From JBECKW01 sp040235505 (lineage in GTDB: Bacteria; Desulfobacterota; Desulfobacteria; Desulfobacterales; JAFDDL01), in the NCBI GenBank assembly GCA_040235505.1, contig JBECKW010000235.1, positions 1 to 10,249 of the forward strand: a DNA stretch of 10,249 bases, given 5' to 3'. A program made the translations under genes and the position numbers. Shown here one piece after another: positions 1 through 7,340 of the stretch; position 1 is the stretch's first letter; every line of letters begins with the position of its first letter. The notes below the pieces were generated by a model that did not search any database, was not told where the DNA came from, and saw nothing but the letters and a program-made list of their open reading frames with translations.

Positions 1-1315
1 CGCCGCTCTTCTCGTCGCCTTCGGCTTTCACCTTCTCCAGGGCCTTGAGACAGCGCACCAGGGCCACGCCGCCGCCGGGGACAATCCCCTCTTCCACGGC
101 CGCCCGGGTGGCGTTCAGGGCGTCTTCGACCCTTGCCTTCTTTTCCTTCATCTCGGTTTCCGTGGCGGCACCGATCTTGATGACGGCAACACCACCGATG
201 AGCTTGGCGAGTCTCTCCTGAAGCTTCTCCCGGTCGTAATCGGAGGTGGTGTCTTCGATCTGGCTGCGAATCTGCTTGACCCGTCCCTCGATGTCGGCCT
301 TCTTTCCGGCCCCGTCGATGATGGTGGTATTATCCTTGTCGATTTTTATCGTTTTGCAGGTTCCCAGGTCATTGACGGTGATATTTTCCAGCTTGACCCC
401 CAGATCCTCGGAAATCACCTGCCCTCCGGTGAGAATCGCAATATCTTCCAGCATGGCTTTTCGGCGGTCGCCGAACCCGGGCGCTTTCACCCCCGCCACC
501 TTCAGGGTGCCCCGGAGCTTGTTGACGATCAGAGTCGCCAGGGCTTCCCCTTCGATATCTTCGGCCACAATGAGGAGCGGCCGGCCGGACCGGGCCACCT
601 GCTCCAGAAGCGGCACCAGGTCCTTCATGGCGGCAACTTTTTTCTCATGAATCAGAATATAGGGCTCTTCAAGAACGACTTCCATTTTCTCGGGGTTGGT
701 AACAAAATAGGGAGATACGTATCCACGGTCAAACTGCATCCCCTCCACCACCTCCAGGGCGGTCTCCATGCTCTTGGCTTCTTCCACCGTGATCACACCT
801 TCCTTGCCCACTTTTTCCATGGCTTCGGAAATGAGCTTGCCGATGGTCTCATCGCTGTTGGCGGAGATGGCGCCTACCTGTTGAATCTCTTTCCTGTCCT
901 TGGTGGGCTTGGAAATTTTCTTGAGTTCCGCCACCACCGCCTCGACACTCCGGTCGATGCCGCGTTTCAGGGACATCGGGTTGATGCCGGCCGCTACCAG
1001 CTTCTGACCTTCGTTGTAAATGGCCTGGGCCAGTACCGTGGCCGTGGTGGTGCCGTCACCGGCCGTGTCGCTCGTTTTGCTGGCGACCTCTTTGACCATC
1101 TGGGCGCCCATGTTCTGGAACTTGTCTTTCAATTCAAGTTCCTTGGCCACCGTCACACCGTCTTTGGTCACCGTGGGAGAGCCCCAGGACTTGTCCAGGA
1201 CCACGTTGTTGCCCCTGGGCCCCAGTGTCACCTTGACCGCATTGGCCAGTGTGTTGACCCCCTGAAGCATGGCTTCCCTGGCTTTGGTACCGTATATGAT
1301 CTTCTTTGCAGGCAT
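1..1315 (-). CDS. groEL: Chaperonin GroEL (Hsp60), 3'-truncated by window edge
   Basis: This is the large ATP-driven chaperonin subunit, which forms the double heptameric ring that folds cytosolic proteins with the GroES lid. About 438 codons are visible from ATG 1315. The frame is uninterrupted to the left edge, so roughly the last 110 residues of the usual 540-550 are outside the window. Visible hallmarks are the nucleotide-binding LGPRG (residues 31-35), TKDGV (50-54) and GDGTTTA (86-92). Further on come the apical-domain stretch VVEGMQFDRGY, APGFGDRRKAML, the ISANSDET segment and the equatorial return RVEDALNATRAAVEEG followed by PGGG. A strong ribosome-binding site (AAGGAGGG, about 1323-1330) precedes the ATG. 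The gene lies 19 bases after groES in the same orientation, the standard groESL operon. The identification is near certain; only the C-terminus cannot be assessed. Confidence 0.98.
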   Translation of the reverse strand, partial: MPAKKIIYGTKAREAMLQGVNTLANAVKVTLGPRGNNVVLDKSWGSPTVTKDGVTVAKELELKDKFQNMGAQMVKEVASKTSDTAGDGTTTATVLAQAIYNEGQKLVAAGINPMSLKRGIDRSVEAVVAELKKISKPTKDRKEIQQVGAISANSDETIGKLISEAMEKVGKEGVITVEEAKSMETALEVVEGMQFDRGYVSPYFVTNPEKMEVVLEEPYILIHEKKVAAMKDLVPLLEQVARSGRPLLIVAEDIEGEALATLIVNKLRGTLKVAGVKAPGFGDRRKAMLEDIAILTGGQVISEDLGVKLENITVNDLGTCKTIKIDKDNTTIIDGAGKKADIEGRVKQIRSQIEDTTSDYDREKLQERLAKLIGGVAVIKIGAATETEMKEKKARVEDALNATRAAVEEGIVPGGGVALVRCLKALEKVKAEGDEKSG

Positions 1316-1334
1316 TGTACGTCCCTCCTTTTCA

Positions 1335-1622
1335 TCATTTCAAAATTCCGAGGATATCGTCCTCGCGCATGAAAATGTGTTCCTCACCATCGATCTTGAT
1401 TTCGGTCCCGGCCCATTTGGAAAAGAGAATCCGGTCTCCCGCCTTGACTTCCAGGGAAACTCGCTTTCCTGTTTCGTCCAGCTTGCCCGGGCCGACTGCG
1501 ACCACCCGGCCCTCCTGGGGTTTCTCTTTGGCGGTGTCGGGGATGATGATCCCACCGGCCGTTTTTTTCTCTTCTTCCACCCGCTTCACGATCACCCTGT
1601 CATTTAACGGTTTGATTTTCAT
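1335..1622 (-). CDS. groES: Co-chaperonin GroES (Hsp10)
   Basis: GroES is the heptameric lid that caps GroEL and closes its folding chamber. The 95-residue product starts MKIKPLNDRVIVKR and contains the mobile-loop region (EEKKTAGGIIIPDTAKEKPQ) and the conserved core VVAVGPGK. It also has the family's AGDRILFSKWAGTEIK-like barrel strand and the C-terminal EEHIFMREDDILGIL. Its length matches the family (95-97). Two in-frame ATGs exist, at 1628 and 1622. The ribosome-binding site AAGGAG (1631-1636) lies only 2 bases from the first but 8 bases from the second. The second also gives the usual GroES N-terminus, so 1622 is preferred; starting at 1628 would add Met-Glu. It is first in the groES-groEL operon. 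No CIRCE repeat was found upstream. Confidence 0.97.
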   Translation of the reverse strand: MKIKPLNDRVIVKRVEEEKKTAGGIIIPDTAKEKPQEGRVVAVGPGKLDETGKRVSLEVKAGDRILFSKWAGTEIKIDGEEHIFMREDDILGILK

Positions 1623-1628
1623 TTCCAT

Positions 1629-1982
1629 CTCTCCTTCTTTTATCTTGATTCGTTATGCCTTCACTTTTCTCAACAGGTTTAAATTCCCATCCGATTTTCC
1701 GAAATTCCATAAAGTTTACAACAATCTTTTTTTATTATTAATTTTATCTATACCGGAGCATTCTGAATCCCACGGAAACCGCTTTTCAGATTTTTGACGA
1801 CGTAAAGGTAATGCATGAAATTCCGGTTGCAAGAGGGGAAACGATTTTTTATCGAGGATTTTATATGGTGGATAATCAAACGCATGGGGTGGCCTTATGG
1901 ATGACAAAGTGATATGGGTTCTCTACCTGGTTTGCCGGGCGGTTTCTAAATAGAATACTCCTCGTTGGGGGATGAATACCAA
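1629..1982. other. Divergent intergenic region between groES and the RACo-like gene
   Basis: This 354-base AT-rich stretch must hold the groESL promoter (minus) and the promoter of the RACo-like gene (plus). I read it for the CIRCE inverted repeat (TTAGCACTC-N9-GAGTGCTAA) and for a sigma-32 pair (CTTGAA / CCCCAT) and found neither. No sigma-70 pair on either strand is good enough to call. The groES-proximal part (about 1680-1760) is a long A/T-rich run containing TTTTTTTATTATTAATTTTAT. Nearer the plus-strand gene are two tiny overlapping reading frames, at 1865-1912 (15 codons) and 1897-1953 (18 codons), each preceded by a purine-rich stretch. They are discussed as a possible leader but not called as genes. 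Confidence 0.6.
1631..1636 (-). promoter_or_regulatory. Ribosome-binding site deciding the groES start
   Basis: On the minus strand this reads AAGGAG. The spacing is 2 bases to the ATG at 1628 and 8 bases to the ATG at 1622, which favours the downstream ATG as the true groES start. Confidence 0.7.
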
Positions 1983-3818
1983 ATGAAAATTGAAGTGGAT
2001 TTTCAGCCCATTGGCAAACGTGTCGAGGTCACCCCCGGCACAACGGTGCTTGAGGCGGCCCAGGAGGCCGGCGTGGGTATTTCCGCCATCTGCGGCGGGA
2101 ATGGTTCCTGCGGCGCCTGCCGGGTTCGTTTGACAGATCAGAAAAGCGTCGGAAAGCCCACCGAGACCGAGATTGAAATCCTTGATGCCGATGAGCTTTC
2201 GGCGGGACTTCGACTGGCCTGCCGAACCGAAATTTACGGCACCACCCGGGTGGATGTTCCGCCGGAATCCATGTCGGTGGCACAACGCACCCAGGTGGAA
2301 GGAAAAGAGATCGATTTCACTTTCGCTCCCCCGGTTGCGATCGAAGACCTCGCGCTGCCCAAGGCAACCATCACCGACCTCACGTCGGACTTTGACCGCA
2401 TTTCATCCGTCCTTTCAAATAACGGACACCCGCCGCTTCATTGCCGCCGCCTGGATATTATCAAACGCATCCCGGAGCTGCTTCGTCAAAACGATTGGCG
2501 TATCCGGGTGGGGGTGCGCGGGGATGAACTTGTCAGCGTGGCGGCCCCTGGCACCCCCTTGCTGGGGTTGGCGGTGGATATCGGAACCACCAAGGTTGCC
2601 GGCTACCTGGTGGATATGGCCACCGGGCAAACCCTCGCCATGGAGGGCATCATGAACCCCCAGATCGCCTATGGGGAGGACGTGATGTCCCGCATCTCCT
2701 ATTGTATGAACCGCGCAGATGGACTCGACATCCTGCAAAAGGCAATGATCGATGCGTTGAACGAACTGAGCGTGCGCCTCTGCAGGACGGCCTCTGAAAA
2801 CGGAGAAGCCTCCCGGACCGCATATGCCCCGTCCCAGATTATCGAGGCGGTCATGGTCGGCAATACCGCCATGCACCACATCCTGCTGGGACTGCCGGTC
2901 AAACAGTTGGGACTCGCTCCTTACATCGCCGCAGTATCTTCTCCACTGGATGTGAAAGCCGACGAAATCGGCCTCAATTTTTCCTTCGGGGCCACGGTCC
3001 ATCTGCCATGCAATATCGCGGGATTCGTCGGGGCGGACCATGTGTCCATGCTCCTGGCCACCAACACGCATACCCAAAACGGCGTGGTTGTCAGCCTGGA
3101 TATCGGCACCAATACGGAAATCACGATAGGGACCCGCGGCCGCTTGATCGCCTGTTCCACCGCCTCCGGCCCTGCCTTTGAGGGGGCGCATATCCGGCAC
3201 GGCATGCGCGCGGCGGACGGCGCCATTGAACACGTGCAGATCGAGGCCCACGAGCTGACATTCCAGACCATCGGCAATGCGCCCCCGGTCGGTATCTGCG
3301 GTTCCGGAATTCTGGATGCCATTGCCCAGCTCAAACGTTGCGGCGCCATCGACCATAAAGGGGCGTTTGAAGAAAAACATCCGCTTATCCGCAGGCGGAA
3401 TGAGGAACTCGAAGTCCTGTTGGCCCCGGCGGATCAAACCCCGCATATTCACGATATCGTTCTGACCCGGAGCGATGTCAACGAAATCCAGCTCGCCAAG
3501 GGTGCCATGCGGGCGGGAATAGAAATTCTGCTCGATGCCGCAGGCGTCTCGGCGGCCGATATCGATGAGTTTATCATCGCCGGAGCATTCGGCACCTATA
3601 TCAGTGTGGCATCCGCCGTTGAAATCGGCATGTTTCCGAACATCCCTTTAAGCAGGTTCCATCAGGTTGGAAATGCCGCAGGCATCGGCGCCAGGCAGGT
3701 ACTTCTCTCTTCTTCCAGGCGGGCGGAAGCTGCGGATATCGGCAAGCGGGTGGAATATCTGGAATTGACCACCAGTAAAATATTCCAGAAAAAATTCCTG
3801 GAAGCGATGTACCTGTAA
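1983..3818 (+). CDS. RACo-family 2Fe-2S / ASKHA reductive activator of corrinoid proteins
   Basis: The protein probably reactivates a corrinoid protein by ATP-dependent reduction of accidentally oxidised Co(II) to the methyl-accepting Co(I), as RACo and related activators do. Residues 1-90 form a plant-type ferredoxin domain with Cys37, Cys43, Cys46 and Cys80 (C-x5-C-x2-C ... C). The linker and middle domain run to about residue 190. The ASKHA ATPase part follows, with DIGTTK (199-204), VGNTAMHH (292-299), DIGTNTE (373-379), SGPAFEGA (395-402), GICGSG (437-442) and AGAFGTYI (533-540), which are standard for RACo (formerly DUF4445) proteins. Its 611 residues are within the family range. ATG 1983 is chosen because GGGGGA (1967-1972) precedes it; an in-frame TTG at 1965 would add six residues but has no ribosome-binding site. 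No corrinoid protein or methyltransferase is adjacent, so the partner is unknown. Confidence 0.88.
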   Translation: MKIEVDFQPIGKRVEVTPGTTVLEAAQEAGVGISAICGGNGSCGACRVRLTDQKSVGKPTETEIEILDADELSAGLRLACRTEIYGTTRVDVPPESMSVAQRTQVEGKEIDFTFAPPVAIEDLALPKATITDLTSDFDRISSVLSNNGHPPLHCRRLDIIKRIPELLRQNDWRIRVGVRGDELVSVAAPGTPLLGLAVDIGTTKVAGYLVDMATGQTLAMEGIMNPQIAYGEDVMSRISYCMNRADGLDILQKAMIDALNELSVRLCRTASENGEASRTAYAPSQIIEAVMVGNTAMHHILLGLPVKQLGLAPYIAAVSSPLDVKADEIGLNFSFGATVHLPCNIAGFVGADHVSMLLATNTHTQNGVVVSLDIGTNTEITIGTRGRLIACSTASGPAFEGAHIRHGMRAADGAIEHVQIEAHELTFQTIGNAPPVGICGSGILDAIAQLKRCGAIDHKGAFEEKHPLIRRRNEELEVLLAPADQTPHIHDIVLTRSDVNEIQLAKGAMRAGIEILLDAAGVSAADIDEFIIAGAFGTYISVASAVEIGMFPNIPLSRFHQVGNAAGIGARQVLLSSSRRAEAADIGKRVEYLELTTSKIFQKKFLEAMYL

Positions 3819-4724
3819 TTATAGACTACTCCCGGCTGTCACGGCTCTTATTCGCGCTGCCAGATTCAGGCAATAGGCTTCTTCGGTCTGGATGTCTTCG
3901 CGCTTCCCGTCGTACTCCAGCGCCTTGATCCGTCTCAGCACGCGCTCCGTATCGCCCTTTTCCTCCACGAGGCACAATTTCAAGAGCGCTGCAAATTCCC
4001 GGCACTGGTTCATGCTGTCTTCCATATATGTTGCCACATCCTCTCCACTGAAGGCCTTGTAATGGGCGATACACAGTATTTCCGGCGAAAGCGCCCGAAG
4101 CCTTTCCATGGAAGCGACATACGCTTCGTAGCCTGACAGGAAATCCGAAGTGATTAATCCACAGTTATTGGGAACCCCCAGCGCTTCGGCCGCCACCAGG
4201 ATTTTTTCCTCCGGAACAAAGAAGCTGAGACTGTCCCGGGTATGCCCCGGGGTGCCGATCACCTGAATGGATAAGGTTTTGGATAACTGGAGAACGTCAC
4301 CGTCCTTCACGACCCGGTCGATGGAAAACGGCTCGAAGCTTTCAAGTGGAGGTTCAACGCCCAACCCCTCTGCAAGGGGGTGGGTTTTCGCGTTCAGTTC
4401 ATGGATGAGCTTCAGGGCATTGGGCCGTTCCAGAATTTTTCGGGCGGCATCTGATGCCGCCACTTTCATTCCCGGAAATGCTTTTTTCAGATGGGCTGCG
4501 GATCCGCAATGGTCGTAATGCGAATGGGTCAGAAGCAAAAAGGCCGGCTGCCTCTCTCTCAGAATCTCCTGGAGTTCCCGGACATATCGGGGCCCCATGA
4601 TGGAAATCCCGGCATCGAAGATAACCGGGCGACCGTCGTCGACATCGAGAAGATAAACAGGGAAGGTCGGATGCCCCACCATATACAGCTTCTTCCCGAT
4701 TTTCCCGGTTTCTTTAAAAATCAT
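3819..4724 (-). CDS. Metallo-beta-lactamase-fold hydrolase
   Basis: This 301-residue soluble hydrolase of the metallo-beta-lactamase superfamily has no signal peptide. The di-metal site is visible: THSHYDH gives His67, His69, Asp71 and His72; GTPGHT gives His161; and IAHYKAF gives His221. The residue that normally bridges the two metals is Asp in many relatives. Here the corresponding place (LVAAEALG) carries Glu180, which may be a subfamily trait. After about residue 225 the protein ends in a helical tail of about 75 residues. The gene is third in a minus-strand operon, 7 bases after the acyl-CoA ligase stop, with the weak ribosome-binding site AGGA overlapping the ligase's end, so translational coupling is likely. 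The neighbours suggest a CoA-thioester or lactone substrate, but this is inference; glyoxalase-II-like or lactonase activity are alternatives. Confidence 0.85.
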   Translation of the reverse strand: MIFKETGKIGKKLYMVGHPTFPVYLLDVDDGRPVIFDAGISIMGPRYVRELQEILRERQPAFLLLTHSHYDHCGSAAHLKKAFPGMKVAASDAARKILERPNALKLIHELNAKTHPLAEGLGVEPPLESFEPFSIDRVVKDGDVLQLSKTLSIQVIGTPGHTRDSLSFFVPEEKILVAAEALGVPNNCGLITSDFLSGYEAYVASMERLRALSPEILCIAHYKAFSGEDVATYMEDSMNQCREFAALLKLCLVEEKGDTERVLRRIKALEYDGKREDIQTEEAYCLNLAARIRAVTAGSSL

Positions 4725-4731
4725 TATTCGA

Positions 4732-6327
4732 TCAGTTTCCTGATGAAAAAACTTTACGAAGTTCCCTCTTTAAAATTTTCCCCTGTGGACTTTTCGGAAT
4801 TTCCTTCAGGAATGCAATACTTTTCGGGGCCTTGAAACGGGCCATGTGCTGTCGGCAAAACGATATAATCTCTTCCTCGGTTGCCTCCGCATCTGGGTTC
4901 AGCACGACCAGGGCATGGACCCGTTCCACCCAGTAGGAATCCGGAACCCCGATGACCGCGGCCTCATAGACTGCGGGATGCTGATACAGCACTTCCTCCA
5001 CTTCTTTGGAATAAACATTTTCGCCGCCCGAGATAATCATATCCTTTTTACGGTCAACGATGTAAATATAGGCGTTTTCATCGTAGTAGCCCATATCGCC
5101 GGTATACAGCCATCCGTTTTTCAGGATTTTCTCCGTTTCCTCCGGCCGGCGCCAATAGCCCGACATGTTATGATCGGCATGGACAATAATCTCCCCGACC
5201 TTTCCCGGCGGCAAATCCCGGCCCTCATCGTCGACGATCCTCACCTGCACTCCATGACAGGGGCGTCCGCAGGAAGCCAGCACACCGGCTCCTTCCAATG
5301 ACGCCGCCGGCTGCACATGCGCTTCCCTCGACATGTTGGTCGTGTTCGGGCCCGATTCCGTCATGCCGTATCCCTGCATGAAAATCGGGCCGAATTTATT
5401 CAGCCCCCGCTTCAGCACCTCCACCGGCATGGGAGATGCGGCATACCATATTCTTTTTAAGCTGCCGAGATCATACCGGTCGATATCCGGGCTGCCCAGC
5501 AGTGCAATCAATTGGGTGGCGACGACCTGAACGTCGGTAATCCTTTCATCCTGTATGGTCTTCAGCATCACCGACGGATCGAAAGCCTGTCTCTCCTGAA
5601 TGACATTGCAGCCCCCCGTGATAAAGAACGGCCAGATATGACTGTCGCCGCCGATGTGAAACATGGGCAGCACAATGAGGTTCCGATCGCCGGGCTGCGC
5701 GCCCAGCACCAGCGCCTTGATTCGGGAATTTTCGAGTTTCTGCCGGTGGTTGTACACCGCACCTTTGGGGGTACCGGTGGTCCCGCTGGTATAGATGATC
5801 GTCAGCGGATCTTCCGCCGTCATCTCGACATCCGATTCTTCTTCCGGACTGTTTTTTTCCATGAGCCCATTATAGGAGTGCCCCTCGCCGGAATCACCGA
5901 AAACGAAATAATGGCGCATATCCGTAAGCGGGTGCTGAAACCGTTCGGCCAACCCTGCGAATTCCCGCCCGCAGAAAAGCACCCGGGTTTCGGAGTGCTT
6001 CAGGAGCTGCAGCAGTTCATTTTCCGAAAGTCGGGGGCTTAAATGAGCCAAGATAAAACCGCCTTTCATGGCAGCCCCCCAGGCCTCCATGTATTCCATG
6101 CAGTTCCAGGACAGGATCCCGATGACGGCTCCCTTTTCACAGCCGAGCTTTCTCAGACCGCGTACAAGGCGATTCACTCTCCCGTTGAATTCGGCAAACG
6201 TCACCCAGTTGTCCCCGCAGACAAACGCTTCATTGTGGGGATAAAAAACTGCATTTCGATGGATCACTTCCGCAAATGTTCCCAGCGGATAGCGGCTCAG
6301 CTCTTTCAGTGTGTAATGCGTGTCCAT
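4732..6327 (-). CDS. Acyl-CoA synthetase (AMP-forming, ANL superfamily), catalytically complete
   Basis: The enzyme activates a carboxylic acid with ATP to an acyl-adenylate and transfers it to CoA. All core motifs are present in 531 residues: P-loop YTSGTTGTPK (179-188), the HIGG segment (224-227), A5 YGMTESG (320-326), A7 YTGD (408-411), A8 DRKKDMIISGGENVYSKEVE (425-444), and A10 SPQGK with the catalytic Lys517. The length is typical of medium-size fatty, aromatic or carnitine-type CoA ligases. Which acid it uses cannot be told. It is second in the operon, 23 bases after the dehydrogenase stop. ATG 6327 has no convincing ribosome-binding site, but no better upstream or nearby start exists, so translation probably depends on coupling to the gene before it. 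It is clearly paralogous to the ligase at 8509-10119. Confidence 0.93.
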   Translation of the reverse strand: MDTHYTLKELSRYPLGTFAEVIHRNAVFYPHNEAFVCGDNWVTFAEFNGRVNRLVRGLRKLGCEKGAVIGILSWNCMEYMEAWGAAMKGGFILAHLSPRLSENELLQLLKHSETRVLFCGREFAGLAERFQHPLTDMRHYFVFGDSGEGHSYNGLMEKNSPEEESDVEMTAEDPLTIIYTSGTTGTPKGAVYNHRQKLENSRIKALVLGAQPGDRNLIVLPMFHIGGDSHIWPFFITGGCNVIQERQAFDPSVMLKTIQDERITDVQVVATQLIALLGSPDIDRYDLGSLKRIWYAASPMPVEVLKRGLNKFGPIFMQGYGMTESGPNTTNMSREAHVQPAASLEGAGVLASCGRPCHGVQVRIVDDEGRDLPPGKVGEIIVHADHNMSGYWRRPEETEKILKNGWLYTGDMGYYDENAYIYIVDRKKDMIISGGENVYSKEVEEVLYQHPAVYEAAVIGVPDSYWVERVHALVVLNPDAEATEEEIISFCRQHMARFKAPKSIAFLKEIPKSPQGKILKRELRKVFSSGN

Positions 6328-6350
6328 AATAGTTCAGTCCGGATTTGGGA

Positions 6351-7274
6351 TTAATCAAACAGGCATTTTTCGACGATCTTTGCAGCCTTTCGCAATGTTC
6401 CCGATGTGATCGCAAGGCCTTCCTTTTCATCATCCTGCAAAGGCATTTCGATAATCTCCCGGACGCCGCTTCGACCGAGGACCACGGGGACCGACATGCT
6501 TAAATCTTTCAGGCCGTACTCGCCTTCCAGCACAACGGAACAGGGGATGACGGCACCGTCTTCTTCGATGACAGAGCTGACGATATCGGCAAGTCCGACG
6601 GCACAGGTCCATCCCGCCGTCCGTCCCGATTTCAGCTCTTCATAGCGTTTCAGAATATTGGGCACCTCCGCCCGGATGCGCTGTTTGGCGGCCTCATCGA
6701 TGATAACGGGGACTCCGTCCACACGGGCGCTGCTGAACAGCAGGACCTGGGTGCTGCCATGCTCGCCGATAACGGCACCGTCCACCCGGCTCACCTTCAG
6801 CTTCAACTCCGAAGCCAGCATTTCTTTGAAACGGAATGAATCGTTGATGGAGTACCCGATCAGTTTTTTGCGATCGAAATCCCCTGCGAGGTAAGTGGCA
6901 TAATTGAGCGGGTCCACCGGGTTGGTCGCCGTAATGATGAAAGCGTTCGGGCAATATTTTTTAACCATCAGGGCGATATCCCGAATGAGAGGGATATTTT
7001 TCGGCAGCATTTCCATTCGATCCGCAATGACGCCCTGGGGGACACCGGCGGTGTTGATGACGATGTCCGAGCCTTCCATATCTTCATAGGCGCCCGCCTT
7101 GATGACAATATCCTTTTTCGAAACAGCGGTGCTGATATCCATGGCATGTTGTTTCAAAACATTCTGCCGTTTTCCCCCGATCATTAAAATTTCATCAGCC
7201 AGGCCCTGTGCCGCCAGGTAAAAAGCGGCAGGCGCCCCAACGCTTCCGGCTGCGCCAATGATTGTGATTTTCAT
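6351..7274 (-). CDS. Malate/lactate dehydrogenase family 2-hydroxyacid dehydrogenase
   Basis: This 307-residue NAD(P)-dependent enzyme interconverts a 2-hydroxyacid and a 2-ketoacid. The Rossmann glycine motif is GAAGSVG (7-13). Catalytic residues of the L-LDH/MDH fold are present: Arg86 on the mobile loop, Asn118 (ATNPVDPLNY), Asp145 and Arg148 (INDSFRF), and the proton-relay His172 (GEHG). Two features are unusual. The end of the second beta strand reads MIGGKRQN, with Gly where NAD enzymes carry the ribose-binding Asp, followed by Lys35 and Arg36, which hints at NADP preference. The substrate loop reads GVPQGVIADR, with Gln80 at the place occupied by Gln in LDH and Arg in MDH, but without the usual KPG triplet. 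The substrate therefore cannot be assigned. A good ribosome-binding site (AAAGGAG, 7-base spacing) supports ATG 7274. It is the first gene of the operon. Confidence 0.9.
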   Translation of the reverse strand: MKITIIGAAGSVGAPAAFYLAAQGLADEILMIGGKRQNVLKQHAMDISTAVSKKDIVIKAGAYEDMEGSDIVINTAGVPQGVIADRMEMLPKNIPLIRDIALMVKKYCPNAFIITATNPVDPLNYATYLAGDFDRKKLIGYSINDSFRFKEMLASELKLKVSRVDGAVIGEHGSTQVLLFSSARVDGVPVIIDEAAKQRIRAEVPNILKRYEELKSGRTAGWTCAVGLADIVSSVIEEDGAVIPCSVVLEGEYGLKDLSMSVPVVLGRSGVREIIEMPLQDDEKEGLAITSGTLRKAAKIVEKCLFD

Positions 7275-7303
7275 GTGAGTTCTCCTTTATTTCCAGGACA
7301 GCT

Positions 7304-7340
7304 TTTCAACAGTATACGGTACCCTTGGATTGAAAAAGAA
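7304..7340 (-). promoter_or_regulatory. Candidate sigma-70 promoter for the dehydrogenase-ligase-hydrolase operon
   Basis: On the minus strand a -10-like TATACT lies at 7316-7311, about 18 bases from a poor -35-like TTCTTT (7340-7335). The implied leader would be about 30 bases. The -35 is weak and the -10 overlaps the palindrome GTATAC, so this is tentative. A perfect TTGACA on the minus strand at 7493-7488 has no suitable -10. Confidence 0.3.

Noticed and set aside
647..1372. Long plus-strand reading frame opposite groEL
   Set aside because: It is the antisense shadow of the well-conserved groEL coding sequence; the translation has no family features and no ribosome-binding site.
1716..1907. 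63-codon minus-strand frame in the groES upstream region
   Set aside because: Low-complexity translation without homology features, placed where the divergent promoters must be, and lacking a clear ribosome-binding site.
2415..3452. 345-codon minus-strand reading frame inside the RACo-like gene
   Set aside because: It lies wholly opposite a gene with clear family motifs in GC-rich codons, which readily leaves the opposite strand open; no recognisable protein results.
3783..3803. TTCCAG / CTGGAA hairpin near the end of the RACo-like gene as a terminator
   Set aside because: It is inside coding sequence, has an A-rich 9-base loop, is not GC-rich and is not followed by a T run.
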